From: Bacillota bacterium
Lineage (GTDB): Bacteria; Bacillota; Clostridia; Saccharofermentanales; Fastidiosipilaceae
Direction: 5' to 3'
DNA: 48,343 bases
Assembly (NCBI GenBank): GCA_030057555.1
Contig: JASGUU010000049.1
Location: forward strand, 1-48,343
Shown: positions 8,024 through 15,515 of the stretch, piece by piece
How the letters are laid out: every line of letters begins with the position of its first letter
Position numbering within the stretch: the stretch's first letter is position 1
The notes under the pieces: generated by a model
Told to the model about the DNA's origin: nothing
Seen by the model: the letters and a program-made list of their open reading frames with translations, nothing else
The model's database searches: none
Program-made: the position numbers and the translations under genes

Positions 8024-8095
8024 GGCTCCGAGATTACACGCTGAGCAGACCCCCGCTGCTCACGGCGCACTGGCCGAGGAACAGTGCTCGGAGCC
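8024..8095 (+). ncRNA. Three-way-junction RNA next to the tRNA-like fold
   Basis: A perfect 9-bp closing stem pairs GGCTCCGAG (8024-8032) with CTCGGAGCC (8087-8095). Inside are two hairpins: TGAGCAG/CTGCTCA (8042-8048 with 8056-8062, 7-nt loop) and CACTG/CAGTG (8068-8072 with 8082-8086). The first stem starts on the base after the tRNA-like 3' strand, so the two would stack coaxially. I recall that comparative searches have reported conserved RNAs upstream of GP20-type scaffold genes; I cannot test whether this is one. Confidence 0.6.
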
Positions 8096-8159
8096 ATTTA
8101 TGTCTGGCTGCAGCTGCAGGAGGCGAGCCGGGCTCCAGCGCGATCGCGCACCATCAAAC

Positions 8160-8198
8160 AGCCGATGAGGCTCTAAATCAGCGGACCGATGAGGCCGC
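8160..8198 (+). promoter_or_regulatory. Two hairpins with identical GATGA loops before the scaffold RBS
   Basis: CCGATGAGGC occurs at 8162-8171 and again at 8186-8195. Each forms a hairpin with the same five-base loop GATGA closed by CC/GG: AGCC/GGCT (8160-8172) and GCGG-a-CC/GGCCGC (8181-8198). The second ends directly before the GGGAGG ribosome binding site of the scaffold gene. Twin hairpins with one loop suggest protein-binding translational operators. Confidence 0.5.
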
Positions 8199-8209
8199 GG
8201 GAGGATCCC

Positions 8210-8746
8210 ATGAGTGACGACCAGAACAAGCAGCCCGAAGTCGATGAGACCTCTGGGACGCAGCCCGAAGTCGATGAGACGAAGGGGAAAGAAACCAAAA
8301 CGTACACGCAGGAAGAAGTTGACCGTCTTGTTGCCATTCAGAAGGCCAAGCTGCCGGATAAGAAAGCCTGGGACGAGTTCCAGGCATGGCAACAGGAGAA
8401 GAAAAAGTCCGAGACGCCGAATCCTGAGGCTGATGAAGCCCTGAGGAAGCTGGCGGAGGCCGAGGCGCGGATCCAGATGTTTGAGAACCGCGAGAAAGCG
8501 ATCAAGGCAGGGGTCGCGGCGGAGTTCGCCGATTATGCGACCTATGAAGTCCAGAAGCTCGTCAATGATGACACGGACTTCGACACCGCCCTGATCACCT
8601 GGCTGAAGACGAATGAGCGCTTCAAGACGGGTCAGCAGTCTCCACCCTCATCGGAAGGGATGCGCCATGGTAGTGCTCCTCCGAAAACGGATGGGGTCGA
8701 GGATGCGTTCTTCCGGCGGAATCCGACCCTGAAAGGAAAAGTCTAA
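8210..8746 (+). CDS. Capsid scaffold protein (GP20/DUF4355-like)
   Basis: A 178-residue, highly charged protein. The N-terminus has a tandem 10-residue repeat (QPEVDETSGT, QPEVDETKGK), encoded by a 20-bp direct duplication. A long coiled coil spans about 55-105, and the end FFRRNPTLKG matches the conserved tail of phage scaffold proteins. The scaffold directs capsid assembly and is removed before packaging. An in-frame ATG at 8189 lies within the leader hairpins; ATG 8210 follows GGGAGG and is preferred. It stands 14 bases before the major capsid gene. Its leader carries an unusually structured RNA. Confidence 0.85.
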   Translation: MSDDQNKQPEVDETSGTQPEVDETKGKETKTYTQEEVDRLVAIQKAKLPDKKAWDEFQAWQQEKKKSETPNPEADEALRKLAEAEARIQMFENREKAIKAGVAAEFADYATYEVQKLVNDDTDFDTALITWLKTNERFKTGQQSPPSSEGMRHGSAPPKTDGVEDAFFRRNPTLKGKV

Positions 8747-8760
8747 GGAGGACAAATTAA

Positions 8761-9582
8761 ATGGCACACGCTGCTCAGGATCGCTACGCCAAGCTCGTGC
8801 TGGCAAAGCTCCACGCAACCCTCGTGACGAAGGATAACTTCATCTTCAACAATATCTACGAGGGCACGCCGACCGCTGGCATGGTCAAGATTCCCGTGCG
8901 CGACACCAACCCGTCAGTGCGCGACTACAACAAGGCCACCGGCATTGTTCTTGAAACCGGGACGACCACCTACATGGACCTCCCGATCAACAAGGACAAG
9001 GCCGTGAACGAACTGATCGATGGCTATGATGCTGCCGCTGTCCCGGATGGCATTATTGCCGAACGTCTCGACAGTGCTGGCTATGCGCTCGGTCTCTCCC
9101 TCGATCAGGAAGGCATCACCATGCTCGAGACCGGAGGCACCGCGCTCACGGACACGACAGCATGCACGAAGGCCGATGTGATGACGAAGATCATCGCTGC
9201 ACGCACGGCGCTCGGGAAAGCAAATGTTCCGACGGACAATCGCTATCTGCTCGTCTCCCCGGAGATCATGGGACTCCTGCTCCTGTCCCCGGAATTCATC
9301 AAGTCCGGGGATCTCGCCCAGGAGCTGGTTGCCGCCGGAGTTGTTGGCCGCATCGCGGGCTTCAACGTCTTCGAGACGAACAACTTCTCACGCCCGAAGA
9401 CGGAGTTCATCGCCGGGCATCCTGGCTGGTCTCACCGTGTCATCGACTGGCGCGTGAACCCGTATGTGCAGGACCTGTCTGGTGACGCTCTCTTTGTCGG
9501 TGCATCTGCCGTCAAGGGCCGCATCTGCTACGGCCAGAAGATCAGCCGCGCTCTGACTGTCCAGGTCAAGAAGACGGCGTAG
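8761..9582 (+). CDS. Major capsid protein (HK97-fold)
   Basis: A 273-residue coat protein that forms the icosahedral shell. It follows the scaffold gene and has strong GGAGG (8747-8751) and ATG signals. Text typical of the family includes KIPVRDTNPSVRDY in the extended arm region, IIAARTALGKANVP, and YLLVSPEIMGLLL in the peripheral domain. The length (about 270-300) is usual for coat proteins that have a separate scaffold and no prohead protease; no protease gene is present here. Confidence 0.92.
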   Translation: MAHAAQDRYAKLVLAKLHATLVTKDNFIFNNIYEGTPTAGMVKIPVRDTNPSVRDYNKATGIVLETGTTTYMDLPINKDKAVNELIDGYDAAAVPDGIIAERLDSAGYALGLSLDQEGITMLETGGTALTDTTACTKADVMTKIIAARTALGKANVPTDNRYLLVSPEIMGLLLLSPEFIKSGDLAQELVAAGVVGRIAGFNVFETNNFSRPKTEFIAGHPGWSHRVIDWRVNPYVQDLSGDALFVGASAVKGRICYGQKISRALTVQVKKTA

Positions 9583-9592
9583 GGAGGCTGAT

Positions 9593-9826
9593 GTGCGCAC
9601 GTTTAGGCACGTGACCAGCGGCGAGGTGATGAACGTCTCTGAGCACCAGTCGGTTCTCGACGTGCTCATCGCCTCTCCCAGCTGGGAGGAAACGACACCG
9701 GAGGCTGCTGCATCCGAACCCGCGACCATCGAGAAGGCTCCTGAAGCCGCGACAGTTGCAACGCTCGTCGAACCTGGAGCAACAGTGCAGAAGCCTGCTG
9801 CGAGACGCAGCACCGCGAAGAAGTAG
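9593..9826 (+). CDS. Small protein after the major capsid gene, unknown function
   Basis: A 77-residue protein with a short folded N-terminus (MRTFRHVTSGEVMNVSEHQ) and an Ala/Glu/Pro-rich tail ending in basic residues (RRSTAKK). The start is GTG 9593, with GGGAGG at 9582-9587; the ATG two bases upstream is in another frame and closes at once. Small proteins with basic Ala-rich tails often follow the coat gene in Firmicutes phages. Its role is unknown; a head accessory or DNA-contact role is possible. Confidence 0.7.
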   Translation: MRTFRHVTSGEVMNVSEHQSVLDVLIASPSWEETTPEAAASEPATIEKAPEAATVATLVEPGATVQKPAARRSTAKK

Positions 9827-9841
9827 GAAGGAGGGGCCGAG

Positions 9842-10219
9842 ATGGCATATATCGACGCTGCTTATTACGCAGGGTTCACCGGCCAGCCGGCTCCTGCCGA
9901 CTTCACGCAATTGGAGCAGATGGCTTCGCGCCTGATCAACAGCATCTGCGGCAACCAGATCGGCGAGAAGCTCGATGACTTGCCTGACGAAGATAAGCCG
10001 CTGGTGAAGGATGCAACCGCCGCCCAGGTGGCCTACATGGCAGCTCAGGGTGGTATGGCAGCGCTGCTAAGCTCGAGTGGTGGAGCAAACAAGGTGACAA
10101 TCGGTCGGTTCAGCTATGACAGCACTGCCGGTGCTGTCCATGCAGGGATCCCCGTTTCGCCTCTGCTTGCCTCCATCCTCTGGCCGACAGGCATGCTTTT
10201 TAGAGGTGCTGGGCTATGA
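9842..10219 (+). CDS. Head-tail connector (DNA packaging, gp6/gp15-like)
   Basis: A 125-residue helical protein of the connector adaptor type. It begins MAYIDAAYYAGFTG, with tyrosine and acidic residues typical of adaptor proteins that ring the portal, then a helix-rich middle (LEQMASRLINSICG). The position after the coat protein and before the Minor_capsid genes supports this. It overlaps the next gene by 4 bases (ATGA). The family assignment rests mainly on gene order. Confidence 0.75.
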   Translation: MAYIDAAYYAGFTGQPAPADFTQLEQMASRLINSICGNQIGEKLDDLPDEDKPLVKDATAAQVAYMAAQGGMAALLSSSGGANKVTIGRFSYDSTAGAVHAGIPVSPLLASILWPTGMLFRGAGL

Positions 10220-10551
10220 GGTATGTGCCTCCAATTCCGCTCTATCTGCTTCCGCATACTGCGACACTGCAGGATGTTGTTCTTGACGCATGGCAGATGG
10301 AGGAATCTGCGGGAAGCGTTGAGCTTGAGCATGTCAGGATCGAGCCTAACTCCAGCTTGAAGCTAGATGCCAGTAATCAGCAGGTTCAGCTGAAGGCGGT
10401 GCTCTTCTTCGACCTTGTGAACAGCAGGCCGCTAGGAGCCGAGTTCAAGCTTGGGCAGAAGGTGATTCATGACGGGGCCATTTTTCACGTCGCATCGGTC
10501 GACACTCTGATCGCGTTTGGGCCTCATCATCTGGAAGTGGGGCTGATCTGA
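10216..10551 (+). CDS. Head closure/minor capsid protein (Minor_capsid_1-like)
   Basis: A 111-residue beta-rich protein in the slot of the head-closure protein. The stretch VQLKAVLFFDLVNSRPLGAE, followed by KVIHDGAIFHVASVD, matches the Minor_capsid_1 pattern, in which a short barrel closes the connector after packaging. It is coupled to both neighbours: 4-base overlap upstream, 1-base overlap downstream. Confidence 0.75.
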   Translation: MRYVPPIPLYLLPHTATLQDVVLDAWQMEESAGSVELEHVRIEPNSSLKLDASNQQVQLKAVLFFDLVNSRPLGAEFKLGQKVIHDGAIFHVASVDTLIAFGPHHLEVGLI

Positions 10552-10898
10552 TGGCTGGGAAAGTGACGGTGACCTTCAACAAGAAGGCGGTTGCCGCCAG
10601 GCTGAAGGCTGCCGGAGAAAAGGCGACCCTCATCATGGCCAACGAGTTCCTGAAGGATGCGAACTCTTACGCCCGGCACTACTCAGGTGAGCTGATCGAC
10701 TCATCCATTCGGGCCAGCGACCCCGAGAAGGGTTTGCTCGTTTGGGACACTCCCTACGCCAGGCGCGTCTACTACACCGGGCGACCGAGCACGGACAAGA
10801 ACAAACAGGCCCGGCTTATGTGGGCACACCACGCCTACAAGCTGAACCGCGCGAAGTACATGCGAATGGCACAGAAGGTTGTGCAGGAAGAGGTCTGA
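10551..10898 (+). CDS. Minor capsid protein (Minor_capsid_2-like)
   Basis: A 115-residue protein matching Minor_capsid_2: an N-terminal strand and helix (VTVTFNKKAVAARLK), then LVWDTPYARRVYYTG and WAHHAYKLNRAKYMRMAQ. In related siphoviruses this gene lies in the HK97-gp10-like position, acting at the head-tail junction or as a tail-completion factor. It overlaps the upstream gene by one base and is followed one base later by the next ATG. Confidence 0.83.
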   Translation: MAGKVTVTFNKKAVAARLKAAGEKATLIMANEFLKDANSYARHYSGELIDSSIRASDPEKGLLVWDTPYARRVYYTGRPSTDKNKQARLMWAHHAYKLNRAKYMRMAQKVVQEEV

Positions 10899-10899
10899 C

Positions 10900-11280
10900 A
10901 TGGACTATGGCGAGATGATCTCTGAAATCAGGGAGTGGGTCGCTGCCAAGTCAGGCCAGAGCATCACGATCGGAATCCCTGGGCCTGAAGAAGCGGTGAC
11001 CATCAGCTCCAATGCTGCCGGAGTGCTCAACACCTACTTCGATCGCAGAGAGCTGCGTGACATGACTCTGACTGTCTATGTCAAGCGTGCTTCTCAGATG
11101 GAAGCTGCTGCACTGTGCGACGGCCTTGGACGCCTGATGACCAGGGCTGCCGAGTACCCTTCGGGAGATGGGTGGCGGGTCAAGACAATGCAGTCTGGCG
11201 GTGCAATCCCCGTAGGTCAGGACGAATCAACAAAGCTGTGGCTCTACGTGAACAACGTCGAGATCACATACTACTCGTAA
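10900..11280 (+). CDS. Tail terminator/minor capsid protein (Minor_capsid_3-like)
   Basis: A 126-residue protein in the Minor_capsid_3 slot, probably the ring that ends tail polymerisation and joins the tail to the head. The ATG at 10900 is preferred over an in-frame ATG at 10879, which lies inside the previous gene; AGGAAGAGG just upstream serves as ribosome binding site. Text such as TLTVYVKRASQMEAAALCDGL fits the alpha/beta fold of tail terminators. Confidence 0.77.
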   Translation: MDYGEMISEIREWVAAKSGQSITIGIPGPEEAVTISSNAAGVLNTYFDRRELRDMTLTVYVKRASQMEAAALCDGLGRLMTRAAEYPSGDGWRVKTMQSGGAIPVGQDESTKLWLYVNNVEITYYS

Positions 11281-11292
11281 GGAGAGAGAAGA

Positions 11293-11763
11293 ATGCCTAT
11301 CCCGACTATTCCGAGTCCGCTTCCGGACCTCGAGATCAACAACACAATCAAAGCAGAGCTCGACACCAGAGTTGATGCGGCGGTCGACCCCACCTGGTCC
11401 GACATGGGGGCGTGCTTCAAGAACATTGCGCCCTCGCTCAATGAAATCCTGTTTCAGGCGTCTTACTACGGCGACGGCGGTTGGGGCCGGACGGAGGTCA
11501 CGGGAGGACAGTGGATCTCGACTTTCACTGGCGAGGTCATGCCTGGCGACACCGTGTCTGACTATCTGACGGATCCGGCGAGGCGGTACGGATTCGGAAC
11601 GAAGCGCAAAACGTACATCCGCCTGTCTCGCGGCAATGAGCAGATCATCTGGGCGGTGACGCTCGCGAAGATCACCATGGGCATGGGCGACGCTACTGCA
11701 CCGAACAGCCTCATTGTCGAGATCCACAGCAACGGCCAGCCCAGCATCGGCACCGTGACCTGA
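11293..11763 (+). CDS. Major tail protein
   Basis: A 156-residue protein that would form the hexameric rings of the tail tube. It opens with a proline-rich segment, followed by text typical of tube proteins (VDPTWSDMGACFKNIAPS, and later KRKTYIRLSRGNEQ). It is preceded by AAGGAGAG and is followed by a strong hairpin, as expected for a gene that needs far more product than the downstream tail chaperones. Confidence 0.8.
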   Translation: MPIPTIPSPLPDLEINNTIKAELDTRVDAAVDPTWSDMGACFKNIAPSLNEILFQASYYGDGGWGRTEVTGGQWISTFTGEVMPGDTVSDYLTDPARRYGFGTKRKTYIRLSRGNEQIIWAVTLAKITMGMGDATAPNSLIVEIHSNGQPSIGTVT

Positions 11764-11792
11764 TCACGATCAACAGCAACAACAGAACTGAT

Positions 11793-11821
11793 AGAAGAGG
11801 CGGGTGATCCCCGCCTCTTCT
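11793..11821 (+). terminator. Attenuator hairpin after the major tail protein
   Basis: A perfect 12-bp stem pairs AGAAGAGGCGGG (11793-11804) with CCCGCCTCTTCT (11810-11821) around a 5-base loop (TGATC). Only a weak T-run follows. It is best read as a partial terminator or mRNA-stabilising 3' end that keeps the tail tube transcript more abundant than the chaperone genes. Confidence 0.65.
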
Positions 11822-11842
11822 CATATGCGGGGAGGAACTCAA

Positions 11843-12283
11843 ATGTACAAGCTTCAGCGGACTAAGCGTTTGAAAGAGGAAATCGCGCTCTGCGATGAGG
11901 CCGGCAATACCGTCAGAACGATTCAGGTCGACTTTGATGTTGACCAGCTCGGGAAGGCGTTCAATGAGCGCTGGAACAGCATCATCATGGCCGAACAGAC
12001 GATCAAAAAGGCTACGTCTGACGGAACGCAGACGAATCTCATCGAGGCCTACACGGCCTACGGCAATGCTGTCGTCAACATGGTCCGGCTTGTTTTTGGC
12101 GACGAGAATGCGGAAGTGATCTTTGACCACTATGAGCACAGGCCCACCGAGATCGCGACAGAAGTGTTCCCGTTCCTGATCCAAGTCGTTTTTCCTCGCG
12201 TGACTGCAGCGGCGAAGGAGAAGGCCGACAGGCTGCGCGAGAACTACGGCACATCGAGGGGCATTCTGCCGTTCAGGAAGTGA
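11843..12283 (+). CDS. Tail assembly chaperone (G-like)
   Basis: A 146-residue protein located between the tail tube and the Gp15-type protein, the usual place of the first tail assembly chaperone. An in-frame GTG at 11804 would put the start inside the attenuator hairpin; ATG 11843 with GGGGAGG (11829-11835) is preferred. The product is alpha-helical and charged. I found no convincing slippery sequence at its end, and the Gp15-type gene has its own ATG 7 bases later, so frameshifted fusion is not needed. Confidence 0.72.
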   Translation: MYKLQRTKRLKEEIALCDEAGNTVRTIQVDFDVDQLGKAFNERWNSIIMAEQTIKKATSDGTQTNLIEAYTAYGNAVVNMVRLVFGDENAEVIFDHYEHRPTEIATEVFPFLIQVVFPRVTAAAKEKADRLRENYGTSRGILPFRK

Positions 12284-12290
12284 GGCCGGC

Positions 12291-12884
12291 ATGCTCAGCC
12301 TCACTCGGCCACAGCGCCATGAGGTGAGTCTGGACGGGCGGAGGTTCAAGCTGCGCCTGTCATTTGACCGCGTGCTCCTGGTCTATGAGCTCATGGCTGA
12401 TCCTGAGCCCGATGACGGTCTGAAGCTCGAAATTGCACTTCAGATTCTGGTCTCCGGCAGGCGCTGGAAACGACTCGCCCAAGAGGACCAGCATCGCCTT
12501 CTCTCCGTCATCTTCAGCGAGCACATCCAGACTGATAAGCGGCCTTCCGAAGGCGGCCCGAAGGTCATGGATTACACCGAGGACGCTGCGTATATCTTCG
12601 CAAGCTTCCGGTCCGCATACGGCATCGATCTCCTGCGGGAGCGCGGTCGGATGTCCTGGGCGGAGTTCTCCGCCCTTATGGATGGTTTGCCAGACAACAC
12701 AAAGCTGCGTGAAGTTGTGCGGATCCGTGCAGCTGAAGTGCCGATGCCAGATAAGCACAACGCAAAGTCCCGTGAAGCCCTACTCAAAGCAAAACGATTC
12801 TATGCCCTGAAGGCCGCCCAGGTGAGCTACCAGCAGGGTCTTGAAGCCCTGTTCGCATTCGCGAAATCCGTTTCCAGATCATGA
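12291..12884 (+). CDS. Tail assembly chaperone, Gp15 family
   Basis: A 197-residue member of the Gp15 family (the A118/Listeria phage type). Diagnostic text is DYTEDAAYIFASFRSAYGIDL at about 96-116, then MSWAEFSALMDGLPDNTKLREVV. These proteins coat the tape measure protein before tube assembly. It is encoded directly before the tape measure gene, as in relatives. The basic C-terminus is rich in lysine and alanine. Confidence 0.87.
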   Translation: MLSLTRPQRHEVSLDGRRFKLRLSFDRVLLVYELMADPEPDDGLKLEIALQILVSGRRWKRLAQEDQHRLLSVIFSEHIQTDKRPSEGGPKVMDYTEDAAYIFASFRSAYGIDLLRERGRMSWAEFSALMDGLPDNTKLREVVRIRAAEVPMPDKHNAKSREALLKAKRFYALKAAQVSYQQGLEALFAFAKSVSRS

Positions 12885-12902
12885 GCAAAGGAGGACTGGC
12901 AA

Positions 12903-15515
12903 ATGGCAGATGGCAAAGTCCTCTATGAGCTACGCGCAGACGGCAGCCTGATCGAGCACGATCTCGACCAGGCTAATGCCAAGGTGGAAGGCCGCGCGAG
13001 TCAGTTCGGTGCGACAGCCGCAAAGCTAGGCCTTGCGCTTGGAGCTGGCATCGCTGCGGCTGGAACTGCTGCAATCCGGTTCGGGTCTGACTTCGAACAG
13101 GGCATGGCGAATGCCAGCACGCTGTTTGGCGAGTTCACGCCGAACATGGATGATCTAAACCGGCGCATGCTCGAGCTCTCGAGCAGCACGGGTGTGGCAG
13201 CGAGTGAGCTGACCGATGGCTTCACGCTGGCGCTGTCTTCTGGCATCCCGGCATCTGATGATATGGCAGAGGCTCTGGCGTTCCTCGAGCAGTCGACGAT
13301 GCTGGCCAAGTCGGGCTTCACAACGCTCGACACCGTTGTCGACGCAACAACATCGATCCTCAACGCCTACAAAATGGACGTAACCGAGACATCGCGCGTC
13401 CATGAGATCCTGCAGAAGACACAGGACCTTGGCAAAACAACCGTCGATGAACTTGGGCACAGCCTTGCGCAGGTCACGCCGACTGCTGCAGCCATGAACG
13501 TCAGCTTCGAACAGATCGGTGCCGCACTGTCCGTCATGACAGCCCAGGGTATTCCGACTGCTCAGGCAACGACGAAACTGAACAGCCTCCTCAATGAGCT
13601 TGGCAAGTCTGGCACGAAGGGCAGCGACGCCCTGAAGGCCGCCACGAAGAATACCCAGCATGCCGGCAAGTCCTTCGCGGAACTGATGGCTGAAGGCGTG
13701 CCGCTGTCTGAGCTCCTGACGCTGATCGGCGATCATGCTGAGGCAAACGGCCTGCAAATGGCTGACATGTTCGGAAGCATCGAAGCGGGCTCCGCAGCTC
13801 TGACAATGTCAGGGCAGAATGCCGAGCATTACAGCGAAGTCCTGGCTGAGATGGCAGCTGAGACGGGAGCGGTCGAAGCAGCTTTTGAGAAGGTGACTTC
13901 GACAACCGGCATGCAGTTCGACAAGATGTTGAACGAGCTGAAAAACAGTGCGATCGAGCTCTTCTTTGAGATGCAGCCGTTCATCATGGAGCTGCTGCCT
14001 CAGCTCATGGATGCCCTTCGCGAGATCATGCCGCCTCTCATGGCCGCTGCTGCCGAAGTGGTTCCACTCCTTGGCGAAGCGCTGGTAGAGCTGCTTCCGC
14101 TTCTGGCTGATCTTGCGAGCGGCCTGTTGCCTCCGCTTATCGACCTGTTTTCGCAGCTGATTCCTCCGATCATTGAGATCGCGGAAGCGATTCTGCCGAT
14201 CCTGATTGGAGCGTTCGGGCTTCTGGCAGAGCCATTGCTGGAGCTGGTCGAGTCGCTGATGCCCCTTCTGGTCGATCTCTTTGTCGGCCTCATCGAGCCG
14301 CTGACATCGATGGCCGAGGCACTGCTGCCTGTTCTGGTTGACCTGTTCACGCAGCTCATCCCTGTGATCCTCGAGATCGTGGAGAACGTGCTGCCTGTTC
14401 TGGTAGAACTGTTTGAAATACTGGCACCTATCGTCCAGCGCATAGTTGAGGAACTCCTGCCGCCTCTGCTGCAGCTGTTTATGGACCTGATTCCTCCTCT
14501 GATGGAGATCATCGAGGGCATACTTCCGCCTCTGGCGGAACTGTTCAGCGCCATCATCCCGATTTTGATGGAGATCATCGAGGCAGTGCTGCCTCCGATC
14601 ACAGCTCTCTTTCAGAACCTTATCCCGCCGCTCTTGGAGCTCATTCAGGCCGTTATTCCTCCACTCACGGCGCTGTTTGATGCGATCATTCCTGTTCTTC
14701 GCGAGATCATTAATGCCGTTCTGCCACCGTTAATCAGTCTCTTCGAGGGCTTGATAGAGCCTCTGATGGAATTGATCGGCGCGGTGATCCCGCCCCTGAC
14801 GGAGCTCTTTGATGCGCTCAAGCCTGTGATAGATCAGATATCGGAGGCTGTGCGTCCGCTGATTGAGGTCTGGGGTGAGTATATCGCCCAAATCGTTAAG
14901 GATGCCATGCCGGTCATCGATGCGCTGGCAGAGATTCTAGGTGGAGTTCTTGGCACGGCAATACAGGCCGTTACAGATGCGATTGACCCGCTCATTCAAG
15001 TATTTCAAGGGCTCATTGATTTCATCACAGGCGTTTTCACAGGCAACTGGGAACAGGCCTGGAATGCCGTCAAAAACATCTTCGGAGGAATCTGGGATGG
15101 CCTGGTGGCGTTGGTTAAGATGCCGATCAATACCCTGATTGACCTCATCAACGGATTCCTCGGCGGTCTCAACAACATCCGCATCCCAGATTGGGTGCCC
15201 GCCGTGGGCGGACAAGGATTCAACATTCCGCCGATCCCTCGGCTGCGAGTCGGCATGGAGTATGTGCCGGCAGACGAGTTCCCGGCACTGCTGCACGAAG
15301 GCGAGGCTGTTCTGACAGCTGAGGAGGCCAGGCGCTGGCGCAGAGGATTGCCGCGTTACGAGCTGCCAGCGTTTCCGGAAGCCTCTGGACTCGCACTTGC
15401 CGGGATGCCGGCGATCCAGAATCACATCGAACTCCGAGCGACCATTGATGTTGACGGTTTCACATTGGGTGAAGTCATGTTTCGAAACATGGACGATGTG
15501 AGGGGGCTCAACTAA
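12903..15515 (+). CDS. Tail tape measure protein
   Basis: An 870-residue protein that sets tail length. Residues about 75-340 form a TP901-type PhageMin_Tail domain (FEQGMANASTLFGEF, then helices with Ala/Ser-rich text). Residues about 364-650 are regular 11-residue hydrophobic repeats, usually paired as 22-residue units beginning LPPL or IPPL. A soluble segment follows (about 650-780), with GNWEQAWNAVKNIFGGIWDGL, and a C-terminal tail of about 85 residues. It starts after AAAGGAGG. The stop overlaps the next ATG by one base. At roughly 1.5 angstrom per residue, a tail of about 130 nm would be expected from family knowledge. Confidence 0.92.
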   Translation: MADGKVLYELRADGSLIEHDLDQANAKVEGRASQFGATAAKLGLALGAGIAAAGTAAIRFGSDFEQGMANASTLFGEFTPNMDDLNRRMLELSSSTGVAASELTDGFTLALSSGIPASDDMAEALAFLEQSTMLAKSGFTTLDTVVDATTSILNAYKMDVTETSRVHEILQKTQDLGKTTVDELGHSLAQVTPTAAAMNVSFEQIGAALSVMTAQGIPTAQATTKLNSLLNELGKSGTKGSDALKAATKNTQHAGKSFAELMAEGVPLSELLTLIGDHAEANGLQMADMFGSIEAGSAALTMSGQNAEHYSEVLAEMAAETGAVEAAFEKVTSTTGMQFDKMLNELKNSAIELFFEMQPFIMELLPQLMDALREIMPPLMAAAAEVVPLLGEALVELLPLLADLASGLLPPLIDLFSQLIPPIIEIAEAILPILIGAFGLLAEPLLELVESLMPLLVDLFVGLIEPLTSMAEALLPVLVDLFTQLIPVILEIVENVLPVLVELFEILAPIVQRIVEELLPPLLQLFMDLIPPLMEIIEGILPPLAELFSAIIPILMEIIEAVLPPITALFQNLIPPLLELIQAVIPPLTALFDAIIPVLREIINAVLPPLISLFEGLIEPLMELIGAVIPPLTELFDALKPVIDQISEAVRPLIEVWGEYIAQIVKDAMPVIDALAEILGGVLGTAIQAVTDAIDPLIQVFQGLIDFITGVFTGNWEQAWNAVKNIFGGIWDGLVALVKMPINTLIDLINGFLGGLNNIRIPDWVPAVGGQGFNIPPIPRLRVGMEYVPADEFPALLHEGEAVLTAEEARRWRRGLPRYELPAFPEASGLALAGMPAIQNHIELRATIDVDGFTLGEVMFRNMDDVRGLN
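13994..14850 (+). repeat. Hendecad (11/22-residue) repeat tract in the tape measure gene
   Basis: About 13 units of 66 bp encode 22-residue repeats of the form LPPLxxLFxxLIPPLxEIIEAV. The copies have drifted in DNA sequence, but the phase (P-P every 11 residues) is kept with no insertion. Such hendecads form long straight helices. The tract is a natural site for tail-length variation by unequal recombination. Confidence 0.85.

Noticed and set aside
8162-8195. Hammerhead ribozyme (CCGATGAGGC resembles CUGAUGA)
   Set aside because: The required GAAA strand and the three-helix core are not present around either copy.
11804-11842. Upstream GTG start for the tail chaperone
   Set aside because: It falls inside the attenuator hairpin, and GGGGAGG at 11829-11835 clearly serves the ATG at 11843.
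12270-12300. Programmed -1 frameshift joining the two tail chaperones
   Set aside because: No slippery heptamer is visible at the end of the first gene, and the second gene has its own ATG and typical complete N-terminus.
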